A stretch of 64,000 bases of DNA from Maniola hyperantus (GCF_902806685.2 NC_048539.1:15354378-15418377), one strand, 5' to 3'; counted from the stretch's first letter, positions 22,262 to 34,084 are shown. Numbers and translations: made by a program. The notes: generated by a model from the letters alone, not told the origin.

Positions 22262-22469
22262 TATGTCACTTAAAATTAAGTTAACATGCGTGTAAATTAG
22301 GCTTTAGGCTTAGACTAGTTTCACTCTACAAAAACTTTAGCATACACAATATAAACTCTGACTGCATCAACTCAAAGTTAATTGAACCAGAATGTGAGTT
22401 GACAAACACCACTATGAGTTGTGGTAGACACTGGTAGTCCAAGCCTTACAAAATAATAAATTTGGCAGT

Positions 22470-25441
22470 TTAGCACAAACAAATGTGTAAGAAATTATCT
22501 GGATAACTCATATGTTCTGAAAGCCACTGAAGGGGTGTATCCAATGGTATTAAAACACCATGTGTCCTTAGCTTCACTGAAAAATAATTGTATAATCAGT
22601 CATATAAAATGTATGTATAAAATGTATATACCTGACTATAGTAAAGGCAAAAGAAAGGGTTATGATTTTAGCTGTATGCATGTATGTAGGTTTGAATTTG
22701 TGTGTTCCACCGTAGCGCCTAAACTATTGAGCCGATTTTGATGAATGAGGTGTCAATGGATTAGTTATTATGGTCCGGTTGACATAGGCTATACAAATAA
22801 TTTTGCTATTGTATTGAGTGGGATGTCAAATGAAAGAGGAAAATATACCTACTGAGTTCGAAATATAAATATAGTATAATATTAACCCAATTTTAATGTA
22901 TTATATCGTTTATAGAATAGTTAGTTTTGGATAGACAACAGATAGCGCCACTAGATGCTTGCCTCGCAAAAAATTTGATGTCGCTCAAAGGTGAAAACGT
23001 AACGTAAAAGTTTGAAATAAAAAACTGTAACCCAACTAGGTATAAATAAAATAAACTTGAGTGAAATAAGTCTTTTGATGTGTTAAATATGCCTGTTTAT
23101 TTAGTTTTCTGGCAGTTTCACGTTAATAGCGTTATAATTCAATTCAAATGCAGTGGTCGTGCAGTCAATTACAAAAAAGATACGAATTTGATAGTCAAAT
23201 AAAACCAATGGGGATGCCCCATCAATCTTCAATCTCTATATATAAAAATGAATCTCTAAATGTGTTTGTTGCTGATTGCAAATCTCGAGAACAGCAAAAC
23301 CGATTTCGCTAACTCTTTTTTATAATATTCCTTGAAGTACGGGGATGGTTCTTACGGAGAGAAAAATTAAAAAAAATCCTGAAAAAGACTCAACTGTTAG
23401 GCGGTACGAAGTTCGCCGGCCCAGCTAGTCAAAGATAAAAATACGCAACAAAATGATCTGGTTGCTATTGCTATGCATTAAAATATAACCATGATTTATA
23501 TTTTAATGATAGATGCACAGATTGCATGCATGATTAATATTAAAATGATTTACCTTCAGGTTTATCTGGATATAACTCAGATAAAAGTTGCTGCACGGTT
23601 TTCCGACTGCTGTCAGTGTTTTTAGGGTTAATCAATCTTTGGCAACAAATGCCATCATCTGAATATATCCTCATTGGTATGTGCTTAAAACCCTCATTGT
23701 CTCCATGAGATTCCATTAATCTTCTGTTTATGGCCCAAAACTGGTCAAACTTATCTGAAAATAATGTTAGAACTATAACAATCAACCAATCTGGTATGCA
23801 TGTAAGCAGTATGATTGATTAATGATTATTAATTATTATTTAATAACTGATGCCCGCGACTTCGTCCGCGTGGATTTACGTTTTTCAAAATCCCGCGGGA
23901 ACTCTGCGATTTTTTGGGATAAAAAGTAGCCTATGTGTTAATACAGGGTATAATCTATCTCCATTCCAAATTTCAGCGAAATCCGTCCAGCAGTTTTTGC
24001 GTGATTGAGATCAAACATCTAAACATCCACACTTTCACATTTATAATATTATTAGGATTAGGACTAGCTGATGCCGGCAACTTTGTTCATATGGATTTAG
24101 TTTTTTAAAAATCCTGTGGGAACTTTTTGATTTTCCAGGACAAAAAGTAGCCTATATCACTCTTCATGCCTTTAACTATATCCATGCAAAAAATTACGTC
24201 GATCCATTTCGACGTGATTGAAGGACAAACAAACACACTTTCGCATTTATAATATGGGTAGTGATTTTAACTTAAACCTTTAGTAGGTACTTAATATTAT
24301 AAGACTTCCTTGTTATACAATTTTTGATATAATACAAAAAATCAATACCATTTTGCAGGCCCAACCACAACTGATTATGGTCTTTCTTTTGCATTGTAGA
24401 CATGACCTGTCCTCTGTGCTTCAATACATCTGCTTCCTTTACTGTTGACATATAGTGTGCTTCAACAACATCTCTAAAATTAATGCATGTAATTTTAATT
24501 AGTTTGTGAATTAATGGTACTGATACTGAGCATAACTAAATTTTAGAGTATTTGCGTCCTCTTCTTACTAACGTGATATGAAAAAGACAGACACAGTTTG
24601 ACAGTTTCAAATTTAATTTAGAGCTGTTGAACCTAGTGACTTTAGGCTGCCAGTCGCGAGCCTATTGTTTAAATTTGTAGCGTGGACTGAAGTTCAGTCT
24701 CTAAATGTAAAATTTATGTTCCATCCCGTTTTAGCAATATTAAAAAGAAAAAGATGCAGATACTCTAAATTTAGTTTAGAGAAAGGCAATAGAATCAGCG
24801 CCAATACAATTTTAAATTCTAGAGACTTACTTATTAGGGCAATGTAATAAAATAGTGTCAGGGAATCTTGTAAAATGTACAGTTAAAGTCCAAGGTAGTT
24901 GAGGATCATTCCCACAGAACAAGTCATACAGAAAACCAATTGGATAGTGCCATTTCAGAGGCTGCCCGTTATAATCTAGCCACATCTCATTGTCTGCATT
25001 CTCCTGGGAAATATATCTCAAAAAATGTCTCTTCATCTGAAATAAACATGAAGAACATTTGATCAATAAATAGTCTTGATCATGGAAAGCTGAATAAATA
25101 CCCATTCAAGTCATTTATTAATTTGTAAGGCTCTAGGTTTCTGAACATGCTGGTAAACAGCAGCTTTTAAAGCCATTTTACTGCTGTTCAGATAAATTTA
25201 CTCTTAAAATATGTATAGGTCTATGGCCTGTATGAGAACTGCACAGTAACAAAACCAGGTAGTAAATAATAAAATTGATAAATACCTTATCAGTCACAAG
25301 AGGAAAATAACTTAATCGCGGCACCATTACGTAAAAGGCATCGGGTTGTTGAATTTCCATTATTTCCTCCTGAGCTAGATGAAAGCAAATTGGTAACTTT
25401 CCATCCCAAATTTCACGTAAAACTTCTCTGTCGTTAGCCAT
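22470..25441 (-). CDS. Atg5: Autophagy protein 5 (ATG5)
   Basis: ATG5 is conjugated to ATG12 and with ATG16 forms the E3-like complex that lipidates ATG8 on the phagophore. Minus-strand exons: 25441-25286, 25036-24831, 24473-24349, 23754-23554 and 22576-22470. All junctions are in phase and give 264 residues (human 275). The protein opens MANDREVLREIWDGKLPICF and contains PRLSYFPLVTDKMKRHFL, the hallmark PLKWHYPIGFLYDLF, LPWTLTVHF, DKFDQFWAINRRLME and, in the last exon, PLDTPLQWLSEHMSYPDNFLHI. The ATG12-acceptor lysine is retained in STVKEADVLKH (about residue 133, human Lys130). The last exon is short and lies about 1 kb from the previous one, so it is easy to miss. Intron 2 is almost filled by a MITE. 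It is head to head with EMG1. Confidence 0.96.
23845..24258 (-). repeat. Two reversed family B repeats in ATG5 intron 3
   Basis: Copies at 23845-24056 (GATGCCCGCGACTTCGTCCG to TTTATAATATTATTAGGA) and 24063-24258 (CTAGCTGATGCCGGCAACTT to TCGCATTTATAATATGGGTA), head to tail. Confidence 0.7.
24514..24805. repeat. MITE family F, copy 2, filling ATG5 intron 2
   Basis: The intron is 24474-24830 (357 bp) and the element takes about 292 bp of it, leaving about 65 bp of other intron sequence. Ends TGGTACTGATACTGAGCA and AATCAGCGCCAAT pair. Confidence 0.75.
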
Positions 25442-26174
25442 GGTATCGATTTTCAAACACAGAATTTAACACTTTGTTTGATAATTGATTTGTTATTTGT
25501 TCTATCAACAAATTATTAAGTCCCAATATTTCATTTTAAATGTATAAAATTATAAAATAAGCCACCGACAGAAACACCAATTATTCATTTTTTGACATTT
25601 GCAAGCACCACAGACTGCCACAGACCAATAACATATAGCCTTAGTGATTATATACTCTTTGGTGTGACCACAGACTAATAACATGTTTGAATACAGTTTG
25701 ACAACCAAAGACATACTCTTTGACTAAACAATACAAATTACAGTGCTGCCACAATCGGGCCACGTAATTATTCATCCAAGGGCCCACAAAAGGCTCAAAA
25801 AAGCTAGAATCCAGAGCCGTAAAACCAGTTTAAAAAAATTTACAGTTTTAAACACAGACCAATAACCGTAGATCAAAGAATTTCTAAGTACTACTTCGTA
25901 GAGTAATTTAAAAAAACGTGAAAAAAGCATAACGATAATCTAGTGATTATATTATCTTTGACGATAACCTATATGTTGTTGGTCTGTGATAACCTAAAAG
26001 ATTTTATTACACATTAGATTAGGTACACATGTAAATATTTTGTCTTGAATTAAATATACGTAAATAATTAAGTATACATTCAAAAATAATAAGAACGAAG
26101 GAAAGAAAAGTAAAATACAGACAAGCAACCCCAATCGCAAGTGGCTGTGGGCCGTGGGGGTTGTAAAGTTTATC
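25442..26174. promoter_or_regulatory. Bidirectional intergenic region ATG5/EMG1
   Basis: 733 bp between two outward start codons. It contains TAGTGATTATATACTCTTTGG (25642-25662) and TAGTGATTATATTATCTTTG (25941-25960). CACAGACCAATAAC-type words occur at about 25619, 25672 and 25853, with the reverse complement GTTGTTGGTCTGTG at 25976-25989, so part may be a small TIR element. TAATTATTCATCCAAG at 25766 recurs upstream of brahma (8563). Confidence 0.45.
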
Positions 26175-28125
26175 ATGGGTAAAAAAAGGAAATTAGCTCC
26201 AAAAAACGATGATTTTGAATATGACCCCATTCCAAAACATCTGGTTACATCACATATAAAGAAACAAGAAAAGCGTCTCATAGTTATTCTGGAAAATGCT
26301 CAGCTGGAAACAGTTAAGGTAAAGCTAAATATTTTTTAAATAAGTTTTGAAAAGCTGAAGTCTAAAGCTCACAAAACAAGTCTATGAAGCTTGAGTACAT
26401 AAAGAGTGAATGAAGGGATAACGAATCCAGTCTTCTGGTGAAGCCTTCCCTTCATTTAATAGGTTTATGAACTGTTGATAAAATAATATGCGCTCTACCC
26501 CATCATCTTGCCCCCTTGAAATAAGAAAAACTAGTTAGGGAATTTGATAAGTTAAAATTTAAAAGAAATCAGAAACCTGTTATAATTGAAATGTGGTCAA
26601 TCATGCTGTGCCATATATTGAGTGACTAGCTTAATATGCTCGGGACTTCGCCCGCGTGGACTACACAAATTTCAAACCTCTATTTCACCCCCTAAGGGGT
26701 TGAATTATTAAAAATCCTTTCTTAGTGGATGCCAACGTCATAATTAGCTATCTTCATGCCAAATTTCAGCCTGATCAGTCCAGTAGTTTGAGCTGTGCGT
26801 TGATAAATCAGTCAGTCAGTCAGTCACCTTTTCCTTTTATATATTTATATTGAGTGATACGGATGTATTTAGATGCTTTTTTCGCAATTTATGTGTTGGT
26901 TTCATTTAAGGTTAGCATCTCCTTTCTGCATCAGTACAATTCATAGAAATGTGTGTGTTTTGACTCCACAGAGTGGGAACAGTTTTGAACTCTTAAATTG
27001 TGATGACCATGCCAATATACTACGGAAGAATGATCGGGATCCAGGGTCTTGTCGGCCCGACATCACTCACCAGTCCCTGCTCATGTTGATGGATTCCCCT
27101 CTAAACCGAACGGGGCTCTTGCAAGTCTATATACACACGGAAAAAAATGTCCTCATAGAAATTAATCCACAGACAAGAATACCAAGGACATTTAAAAGAT
27201 TTGCTGGCTTAATGGGTAAGTAATGTAATGATATCACTACCCCTATTATAAATGCGAAAGTGTGTTCGTTTGTTGGTTTGTCTTTTAATCACATTGCAAC
27301 GGAGCAACGGATTGACGTGATTTTTTGCGTGGGTATAGTTAAAGACCTGGAGAGTGACATAGGCTACTTTTTATCCTAGTATATCAAAGAGTTCCCATGG
27401 AATTTTTAAAAACCAAAATGCACGCGTATGAAGTCGCGGGCATCAGCAATCCGTTGCTCAGGTGTGACGTGTACGACGTACGTAACAATGAACCAACAAA
27501 CAAACACACTTTCATATTTATAATAAGGGTACTTTAGGTACTTTACTTTATAGCTGATGCCCGCGACTTCTTACGCGTGGATTTAGGTTTTTAAAAATCC
27601 TGTGGGAACTCTTAAATTTTCCGGGATAAAAAGTAGCCTATGTCCTTCCCCGGGATTCAAGCTATCGCTGTACCAAATTTCGTCAAAATCGGTTGAAAGG
27701 TTAAGCCGTGAAAAGCTAGCAGACAGACAGACACACTTTCGCATTTATAATATTAGTATGGACTAATTGATTTGATTTGATTTAATTGTGTTTGTTTTTC
27801 AGTACAACTCTTACACAAGTTTGCTATAAGAGCATCAGACGGACCAATGAAGTTGCTTAAAGTAATCAAAAATCCTATAACTTCACATTTGCCTGTTGGT
27901 GTGAAGAAAATCACCATGTCTTTTAGTTCAAAGATGGTGCAAAACTGTCGCGAGTTGGTACCAAAAGATGAACCCATAGTACTCATCGTGGGGGCGATGG
28001 CTCATGGCAAGGTGGAAGCGGACTATTCAGAAGATGTGATATCAATCAGCAATTACCCTTTGTCGGCTGCTTTGACTTGTGCTAAATTGTGTACAGCCTT
28101 TGAAGAAGTATGGAATGTTGTATGA
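26175..28125 (+). CDS. EMG1: EMG1/NEP1, 18S rRNA pseudouridine N1-methyltransferase
   Basis: EMG1 (Nep1) is a SPOUT-class methyltransferase that N1-methylates a hypermodified pseudouridine of 18S rRNA and is needed for 40S biogenesis in the nucleolus. Exons: 26175-26318, 26972-27215 and 27803-28125, giving 236 residues (human 244). Conserved blocks are RLIVILENAQLETVK, ELLNCDDHANILRKNDRDP, RPDITHQSLLMLMDSPLNR, GLLQVYIHTEKNVLIEINP, RIPRTFKRFAGLM, LLHKFAIRASDGPMKLLKVI, and the C-terminal SAM-binding knot with ISNYPLSAALTCAKLCTAF. The N-terminus is short and basic (MGKKRKLAPK). 26175 is the first ATG in frame. Both introns hold lineage repeats, including an inverted pair in intron 2. AATAAA follows at 28165. 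Confidence 0.96.
26628..26850 (+). repeat. Family A repeat in EMG1 intron 1
   Basis: GACTAGCTTAATATGCTCGG through CAGTCAGTCAGTCAGTCACC to TCCTTTTATATATTTATATT. About 120 bp before the exon-2 acceptor. Confidence 0.7.
27236..27450 (+). repeat. Family B repeat in EMG1 intron 2, forward
   Basis: ACCCCTATTATAAATGCGAA to ATGAAGTCGCGGGCATCAGC. It forms an inverted pair with 27551-27763. Confidence 0.65.
27551..27763 (-). repeat. Family B repeat in EMG1 intron 2, reverse
   Basis: TAGCTGATGCCCGCGACTTC to CATTTATAATATTAGTATGG. Opposite to the copy 100 bp upstream; together they could fold into a hairpin in the pre-mRNA. Confidence 0.65.
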
Positions 28126-28164
28126 CAAACTAGCATGTTTTGTAACATATTATAGGAATTAATT

Positions 28165-28170
28165 AATAAA
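28165..28170 (+). terminator. AATAAA poly(A) signal of EMG1
   Basis: AATAAA 40 bp after the EMG1 stop codon. Confidence 0.5.
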
Positions 28171-28207
28171 TATAAGATATACTTTTGACAATTAATGTAT
28201 ACTATTG

Positions 28208-28415
28208 TTTTATATACTTCCATACTAACATTATAAATGCGAATGTGTCTGTCTGTCTGACTGCTAGCTTTTCAGTTTTCACGGCCCAACAGTCCACCAA
28301 TTTTGATGAAATTTGGAACAGAGTTAGCTTACATCCCGGGGAAGGACATAGGCTACTTTTTATAACAAAAAAAGCAAAGAGTTCCTACGGGATTGCTAAA
28401 ATACCTAAATGTTGT
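28208..28415 (+). repeat. Family B repeat downstream of EMG1
   Basis: CATACTAACATTATAAATGC through GAAGGACATAGGCTACTTTT. The 3' end is eroded. Confidence 0.6.
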
Positions 28416-28499
28416 TATTGTTTTCATTATGGTAGTATTACTAGGTATGTCCCCTTACATACAATTTCTTTGGATTTAGTCTTATTAGGCCTTGATGTC

Positions 28500-28565
28500 T
28501 AAGACTTTGTTTTCGAACAGCGCCCCCCTGTTGTGCCAAGTGCCAAGAGAGCCTTGTCGCACTGT
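28500..28565. repeat. Short repeat shared with 45250
   Basis: CAGCGCCCCCCTGTTG and GAGCCTTGTCGCACTGTA recur as CAGCGCCCCCCTGTCA and TAGCCTTGTCGCACTGTA at 45270-45322. Confidence 0.5.
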
Positions 28566-28789
28566 AGGTATACCTAATATAAGCTTTGGATGAATTTTCA
28601 AAATTATATGTAGGTACATAACTACATATACAAAAACCGCATGATAGTGTTTCGTTAGATGACCGCAAGCGCAGACTTGATATACAACCAATGGCTTGCA
28701 AAGGCTGCAATGGTCAAGTTACCAATTAGCCTAGAAAGAAGTTAGAAACACATTTTCATAATATTAACTCACCATAATAGCATCAACAT

Positions 28790-29070
28790 GATCAAACCCA
28801 TCGCCGGCTCACTACAGAGCACGGGTCTCCTCTCAGAGTGAGAAGGGTAATTGGCCATAATCTACCACGCTGGCCATGTGCGGTGCGGATTGGGAGAGCT
28901 TTTGCGGACATTATGGAGAACTCTCAGGATGCATGTTTCTTCACGATGTTTTCCATTCACCAGTTAAAGCAAAGTACGCACATAAACTCCGAAATCGTTA
29001 GCAGGTGTGTCGCCCGGGATCGAACACTCCCGAACTGCTCCGCATTAGAAGGCGGACGTCCTAACCTAAT
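28790..29070 (-). repeat. tRNA-derived SINE (type 3), reverse
   Basis: The 3' end (CACTACAGAGCACGGGTCTC, CACGCTGGCCATGTGCGGTG) lies left. The tRNA-like head is at the right (CCCGGGATCGAACACTCCCG, box B reversed; GGCGGACGTCCTAACC, box A reversed). Confidence 0.6.
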
Positions 29071-29095
29071 ATTACTATAGTTGAAATGAAGCTTA

Positions 29096-29298
29096 TCACT
29101 ACCCATATTAAAATGCGAAAGTGTTTGTTTGTCCTTCCAATCACGTCGCAATGGATCGACGTGTTTTTTGCAGAGTTTATAGTTAAAGACCTGAAGAGTG
29201 ACATAGGCTACTTTATCCCGAAAAATCAGAGTTCCCACGGGATTTTAAAAACCTAAATCCATTATCAACGCGGACGAAGTCGCGGGCATCAGCTCGTC
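29096..29298 (+). repeat. Family B repeat
   Basis: ACTACCCATATTAAAATGCG through CAATCACGTCGCAATGGATC to CGCGGACGAAGTCGCGGGCA. Confidence 0.6.
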
Positions 29299-29299
29299 C

Positions 29300-30039
29300 T
29301 GCTGTAAATTACAGCTCTATTTCATGACATAAAATACATCCAGATATTATATCGTCCAACTTAGGACCCTGTAGGTGTCGGCGTAAAACCAATGACTTTT
29401 ATATATAAGTGAACTTGAAAAGCGTTAAAAATATAGTTTGGAAGCTCGTTAGACGGCAGATTTCTCGGGTGCCAAATATAAGCAAAAAACCGCGTTCCCC
29501 TCGCCAGTAGCGGAAACGTCGAGACATCCGCCAAATTAGTACCAGCCGCCTTATACACGCTACATCAAACACTGGGTCTCAGCAACGCTACAAATATCCA
29601 ATTAGTAATAAGAGGAGTCGACAGTTTATTTTTTGTCTTACTTACTACAAATATGAAGCATATTTCCAGTTCATTAGTTACTAAAATCTTGTTTCAAGAG
29701 GCCGCAAACATGGAAGTACATATTGTCATGTGTAACACGCATACCTACAAGCTATTCTTTAAAACGCTTGGTTGTTTAGAAAATATAATGCTTAAATATT
29801 ATATATAAGCGTGGGATATACCTTCCTACCTTCCTAATTTCAAATCTAACGAAGAGTTTATACTTTTACAATTGCCAAAGAACATAATGGTAGGTAAGTA
29901 CTTACTAGTTACTATAATATAAGTAGGTACCTAGCCTAGGTACCTAATGAAAGCGTATGATCCTAAGTCGCTGCAACGACCGCCCGATCGGTCGTAGGTA
30001 GTTCCTCGAGTTTTCCAGTAAGTATCTTCACCAATTTAG
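29300..30039. other. Gene-free stretch
   Basis: AT-rich DNA with TACCTACC-type runs near 29890-29950. No coding or repeat family recognised with confidence. Confidence 0.4.
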
Positions 30040-30310
30040 TCGCATCATGAAATATCATAGAAGAGCATTGAACTATTATTGAGCGAAACAGCCCGGAAGT
30101 CGCTGCGGACGCAGCAGTCGCTAGCGCTCCGCACCATCGCCGGAGCGCCGCGCTTCGTGCGGAATTTAGTCATCTCCAGAGACCTGCGCGTGGAGAGCCT
30201 CGACGACCACATTCGCCGCCTGAGCTCCTCTATGTTCGCGAGTGCAGCACTTGCAGGGCATCGCGCCATACCATCGGCGCCCACCGGACATGAGAGGCCT
30301 GCCACGTGAC
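30040..30310 (+). pseudogene. Non-LTR retrotransposon reverse transcriptase, C-terminal remnant
   Basis: An open frame from 30079 to 30309 encodes RTQQSLALRTIAGAPRFVRN followed by LVISRDLRVESLDDHIRRLS. This is the pattern that ends jockey/CR1-like reverse transcriptases (ALRIITGAPWYVRN then a short helical tail). The rest of the polyprotein is missing, so it is a 5'-truncated copy. GC-rich sequence to about 30620 probably belongs to the same element's 3' part. Confidence 0.65.
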
Positions 30311-30619
30311 CCTGCCACCTGAAGGACCCATCGCTTCCTCGCCGCTAGCCGACGGGCGCCCGCCGGGCCACATCTGGCGGGCTCGACCTCGCTGAGCGGC
30401 GGGTGGAAAGCCCACGGACTTACCACGTCGCGCTGCAGTAGCTGATCGCTCGCGATCACACGCGGGCTCGATCGCACTGCGGCGCCTCCACCGGACATGA
30501 CACCTATCTGACCAGTGGTCACACCCCGCGACCCGCTTGTAGTTGCAGGCGGCGCGTTGCCACTACTGAAAGGGGCCAACGCCCCGAACAGTTACCCCGG
30601 GACCCGCAAGGGTCCGCGT

Positions 30620-31744
30620 GGACGACTCGACTGCTGAACTATTATGTTAGAAGAGTTTGCACCGTCCCGTTGGTACCCTTCGGGTATATAAGCCTAGAAA
30701 AGTTGCTTTTATATGCTAATACATTTTCCCTTTTAGGTAATCCTGCGCTAGGTGATGTGTACGAAAATAATAATAATTCATGTTATTAATTAAGAATAGG
30801 TAGGTACTTGAATAGTAGAAAGAAAGAAGAAAGAACGAAAAACGTTTATTTTTTTAAGGCTGTACCACACATTACCAGCTAGACCTGGTTAGGTTATCCC
30901 GGCGCCTCTTATACTTGAGTAGTACAGTCAAAAGACCTCAAGTAGAAGAAGCGCCGGAATAAACCATGTTAAGTGTGGCACAACCCGAAAAAAAAGGTCC
31001 CTACTCAGCATAAATGCCATATGTCTTGCCACAAGTACAAAAACATACAGCGCTGGTTTTCAGTAGGAACCCTGATTCGGGTGGCGCCACGGAATTATTT
31101 TAATTGTACAGTTTGTGTTGTAGTAGGTATAATATTAGTTTCATTCTGAAAGAAGAACCGTGCTCGGTAGTGAGCCGTCGATAAGTTGAGACGATGAATC
31201 GTCTTTACAGTCGATTTGGTAACACTCATTGAAACTGGTTAGTGTTTATCGACAGATAAAAGGAAAACGTGGAATTTTATCTTTGTCGCTGCCACCAGCC
31301 AGTCTGTCGCTTGCTAGCAAAATTTATAATGCACTCCACTTAGTTCCTATCTGTTTAGAAATAAGTAATATATTGGAATGGATTTGTTTCTCAGTAGTAC
31401 GTGTTCCCGGTCGTGTATGCCTAAGCTATAAATAGTGATGAGCGAGATATAAGCTTTCATGCCATTATATTAATGGACCTACCTATCTAGTTGATTTCTA
31501 AATCAGCTCTCGGACAACTTTAAAATGTTGAAAAAAATCTTAACTAGGAAGGTAAGTTATTCAGATACATAAGTAGGTTTTTAAATTAAGTAGGTACCTG
31601 GGTAGTGAATTCTCTTTGAATGTTCGTAGAGCCCACGTAGACCCCAACCGGCCCAATCAATAAGATGAGCTACGGCCTACGAGCTAAACTAGAAGGAAAT
31701 TGACTGTCTCCTACCTAACTACCTACAATATAAAACAAGAATAT
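30620..31744. other. Gene-free stretch
   Basis: AT-rich, with a palindrome-like pair GCGCCTCTTATACTTGAG (about 30902) and CTCAAGTAGAAGAAGCGCC (about 30937) flanking CAGTCAAAAGAC, probably a small MITE of about 100 bp (30850-30985). Nothing else recognised. Confidence 0.4.
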
Positions 31745-31925
31745 TTATTTATTTTACGCTTTATTGCACACAACACAAAGTAAACATTGAAAAAGCACAA
31801 TACAGGATCTTAATCTAATAGCTGTAGCATGCAAAGGCGGCCTTATCGCTAAAGCGATCTCTTCCAGGCAACCTTTGACGAAAGGAATCACGAAAGCACG
31901 GGTTGGTGCGGCAGCCGAAAATTAG
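31745..31925 (-). mobile_element. LINE 3' end, reverse
   Basis: Reverse complement of the 3175-3370 segment: TTATTGCACACAACACAAAG, GCAAAGGCGGCCTTATCGCT, ACGGGTTGGTGCGGCAGCCG. The poly-T side is at the left (TTTATTTATTTTACGC). Confidence 0.6.
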
Positions 31926-33740
31926 TTGTAGACATCAAAAAAACTGTCCTTTTTTATTTCATGTAGGACAACTAGTGTCACTTATGTGCTGCAGTTGCTG
32001 GTTTTATAAATTGATAGAAATGGCTTTCTTTTGCAAAATTAATTAATCTGCATTTCAGCAGTTCTGCTCTGCAATAAGATTCAGTACGACATAACACTGT
32101 TGATTATAGTAGTAGGCAAAGTAGACAGGTCTAGCCGTTGCCACATCGGTAAATTGTCAAATTTGTCTAACAGCGAAAGCTCCTGAGGTGAGTTTCCCTG
32201 CTATCGTATCTAGCCTAAATGCTAAAGGTATAGAGCAAACTAGTAAATCAACTAAACTAAATATATACTTATTTGATTTCTGAATCAACCTCGAACATCA
32301 CTAGCTAATAGCTATTGAATTACATATTCCTACGTTCACGCAGCCGAGGTGGCGTGATGTATGACTAATAATAAGTACCTACCTACCTACATTACTAACT
32401 AGCACCTCAACACTTGACTAATAGTGCATTCTACTGCGTTTTTAATCGATTCTATTGCGAGGATATTATTCTAATAGCTACAGATTTTTTCATAGGTTTT
32501 CTTTAGCATGTTTTGAGCACTAAGTACTCATGTAGGAGAGTTGAAAAGTGATGATGCAGTCTAAGATGGAGACGAGCTAACTTTCAAGAGGTATGGCAGT
32601 TTTATCAAACTCATACCTCTGATTGGTTTGTACTTTTACACGGCATCGTCCCGGAATGCTAAATTGCTTGGCGGCACGGTTTTGCCGGTATAGGGTGGTA
32701 ACGGTAATTATCAACGGTTGAAGCCTCCCTCCTCATCTTGCTTACGAGACTCTACACGATTATTAAATATTTACAGTATTTCTAGATCGAATCAAATGAG
32801 CCATTAAAGTTTTTAAGATTTTTCCGATACGCGTCGTGGCCTATCACCCATACGTATATTATGTCCCCGGACCCCACGCACGTTCAATTTGAGGGGAAAT
32901 CTCAATTACTCGTTAAAAGTACCTATTTAATCAATAGGTACTTGCTTCTAGATTGATACATTACAATTATAGAACTTACCTTAAAATAACAACCCGAAAT
33001 AGTTAGTACTTTTGTAGGATCAGTATTTTTTCACCATCATCGTGAGATCGTCAGATTATAGAGGTACCCTACGTAGCCTATGATAATATGCTAGAATGCT
33101 GGCCTTTTTAAGTCCGAAACATCTCTATGATAGAGTCCGGTGTTGAATCTTAAACTGGAAAAACTAGTTGTTTGTTAACGGGCAATTATTTATTTTATTA
33201 GGTAGGTATACTTTTTATAGATATCCGGCTAACGGGTTTTTCTACTAGCATTAATTTAGGGTTCCGTAGTAAAACGAGGAACTCCAGTTATGTCCATTCC
33301 ATCTGTCCGTTTGTGTGTAACAGCGATAAAGTTTGAGTTACTTACTTATTATAACTCGGCGGTAACAGCCATTTTAAACATAAACTAGCTTTCCAGCTCC
33401 GAACCCTCAAATCCCTAATATACTTACTCGTAGTTTTCCACTCGATCAATCGACCGACCTCCAGGTCTTCCTGTCACTATACCTACGGCCGCCCTCTGGT
33501 TTGCTGTCCAACGAGTTGTTGGACTACTTAGTAGGTGCCAGGTGTTCAAGTAAACACAATTTCTGTGCCTGTAAAATGAATTCCGTTCGCCACGTCTCTG
33601 CCTGTGTGGAAGCGTTACACTCTGAACGAATTTTATTTAGGTTTTCACGATCAATAGTTAAAATGTAATTTGGAGAAGTTTTTCTTTATGTAGGAAGTTA
33701 TAGTATTTGATCACGCTTGACCAAAATATTGACTACTATG
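31926..33740. other. Gene-free stretch
   Basis: AT-rich. A fragment TTAGGGTTCCGTAGTAAAAC (33246) of the family C group. No open frame with coding character. Confidence 0.4.
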
Positions 33741-33948
33741 TGATGCCCGCGACTTCGTCCGCGTGGAATTAGGTTTTTTAAAAATCCCTTGGGAACTTTT
33801 TGATTTTCCGTGATAAAAAGTAGCCTATGTCACTCTCCTCCAGGTCCTTATCTATACCTATACCCATGCAAAAAATCACGTCAATCCGTTGCACCGTGAT
33901 TGAAGGACAAACCAACAAACAAACACACTTTCGCATTTATAATAAGGG
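33741..33948 (-). repeat. Family B repeat, reverse
   Basis: GATGCCCGCGACTTCGTCCG through AAAATCACGTCAATCCGTTG to CATTTATAATAAGGGTACC. Confidence 0.65.
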
Positions 33949-34084
33949 TACCTACTGATGACGAAATTGTTTTCACAAAAAAAACGGGAACTGGTTCCTG
34001 TGACAGTTTTCTTGTGCCTACCTCCTATGGTTTCGGATTTCACACTGTATAATAATTTTGGACACCGTAAGAAATTGCGGCAAT

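Larger units (their letters stand above)
20212..22469. other. Intergenic, tail-to-tail torsin/ATG5
   Basis: No coding signal. It contains two head-to-tail copies of the ATTATAAATGCGAAAGTG repeat (20430-20800), a minus-strand copy of the GATAGATCAGTCAGTCAG repeat (21600-21800), a short GC-rich patch (21840-21890) and a TIR element at 21981-22261. Confidence 0.6.

Noticed and set aside
24665..24847. 60-codon plus-strand ORF in the ATG5 locus
   Set aside because: Lies in a MITE and runs into the antisense of ATG5 exon 2.
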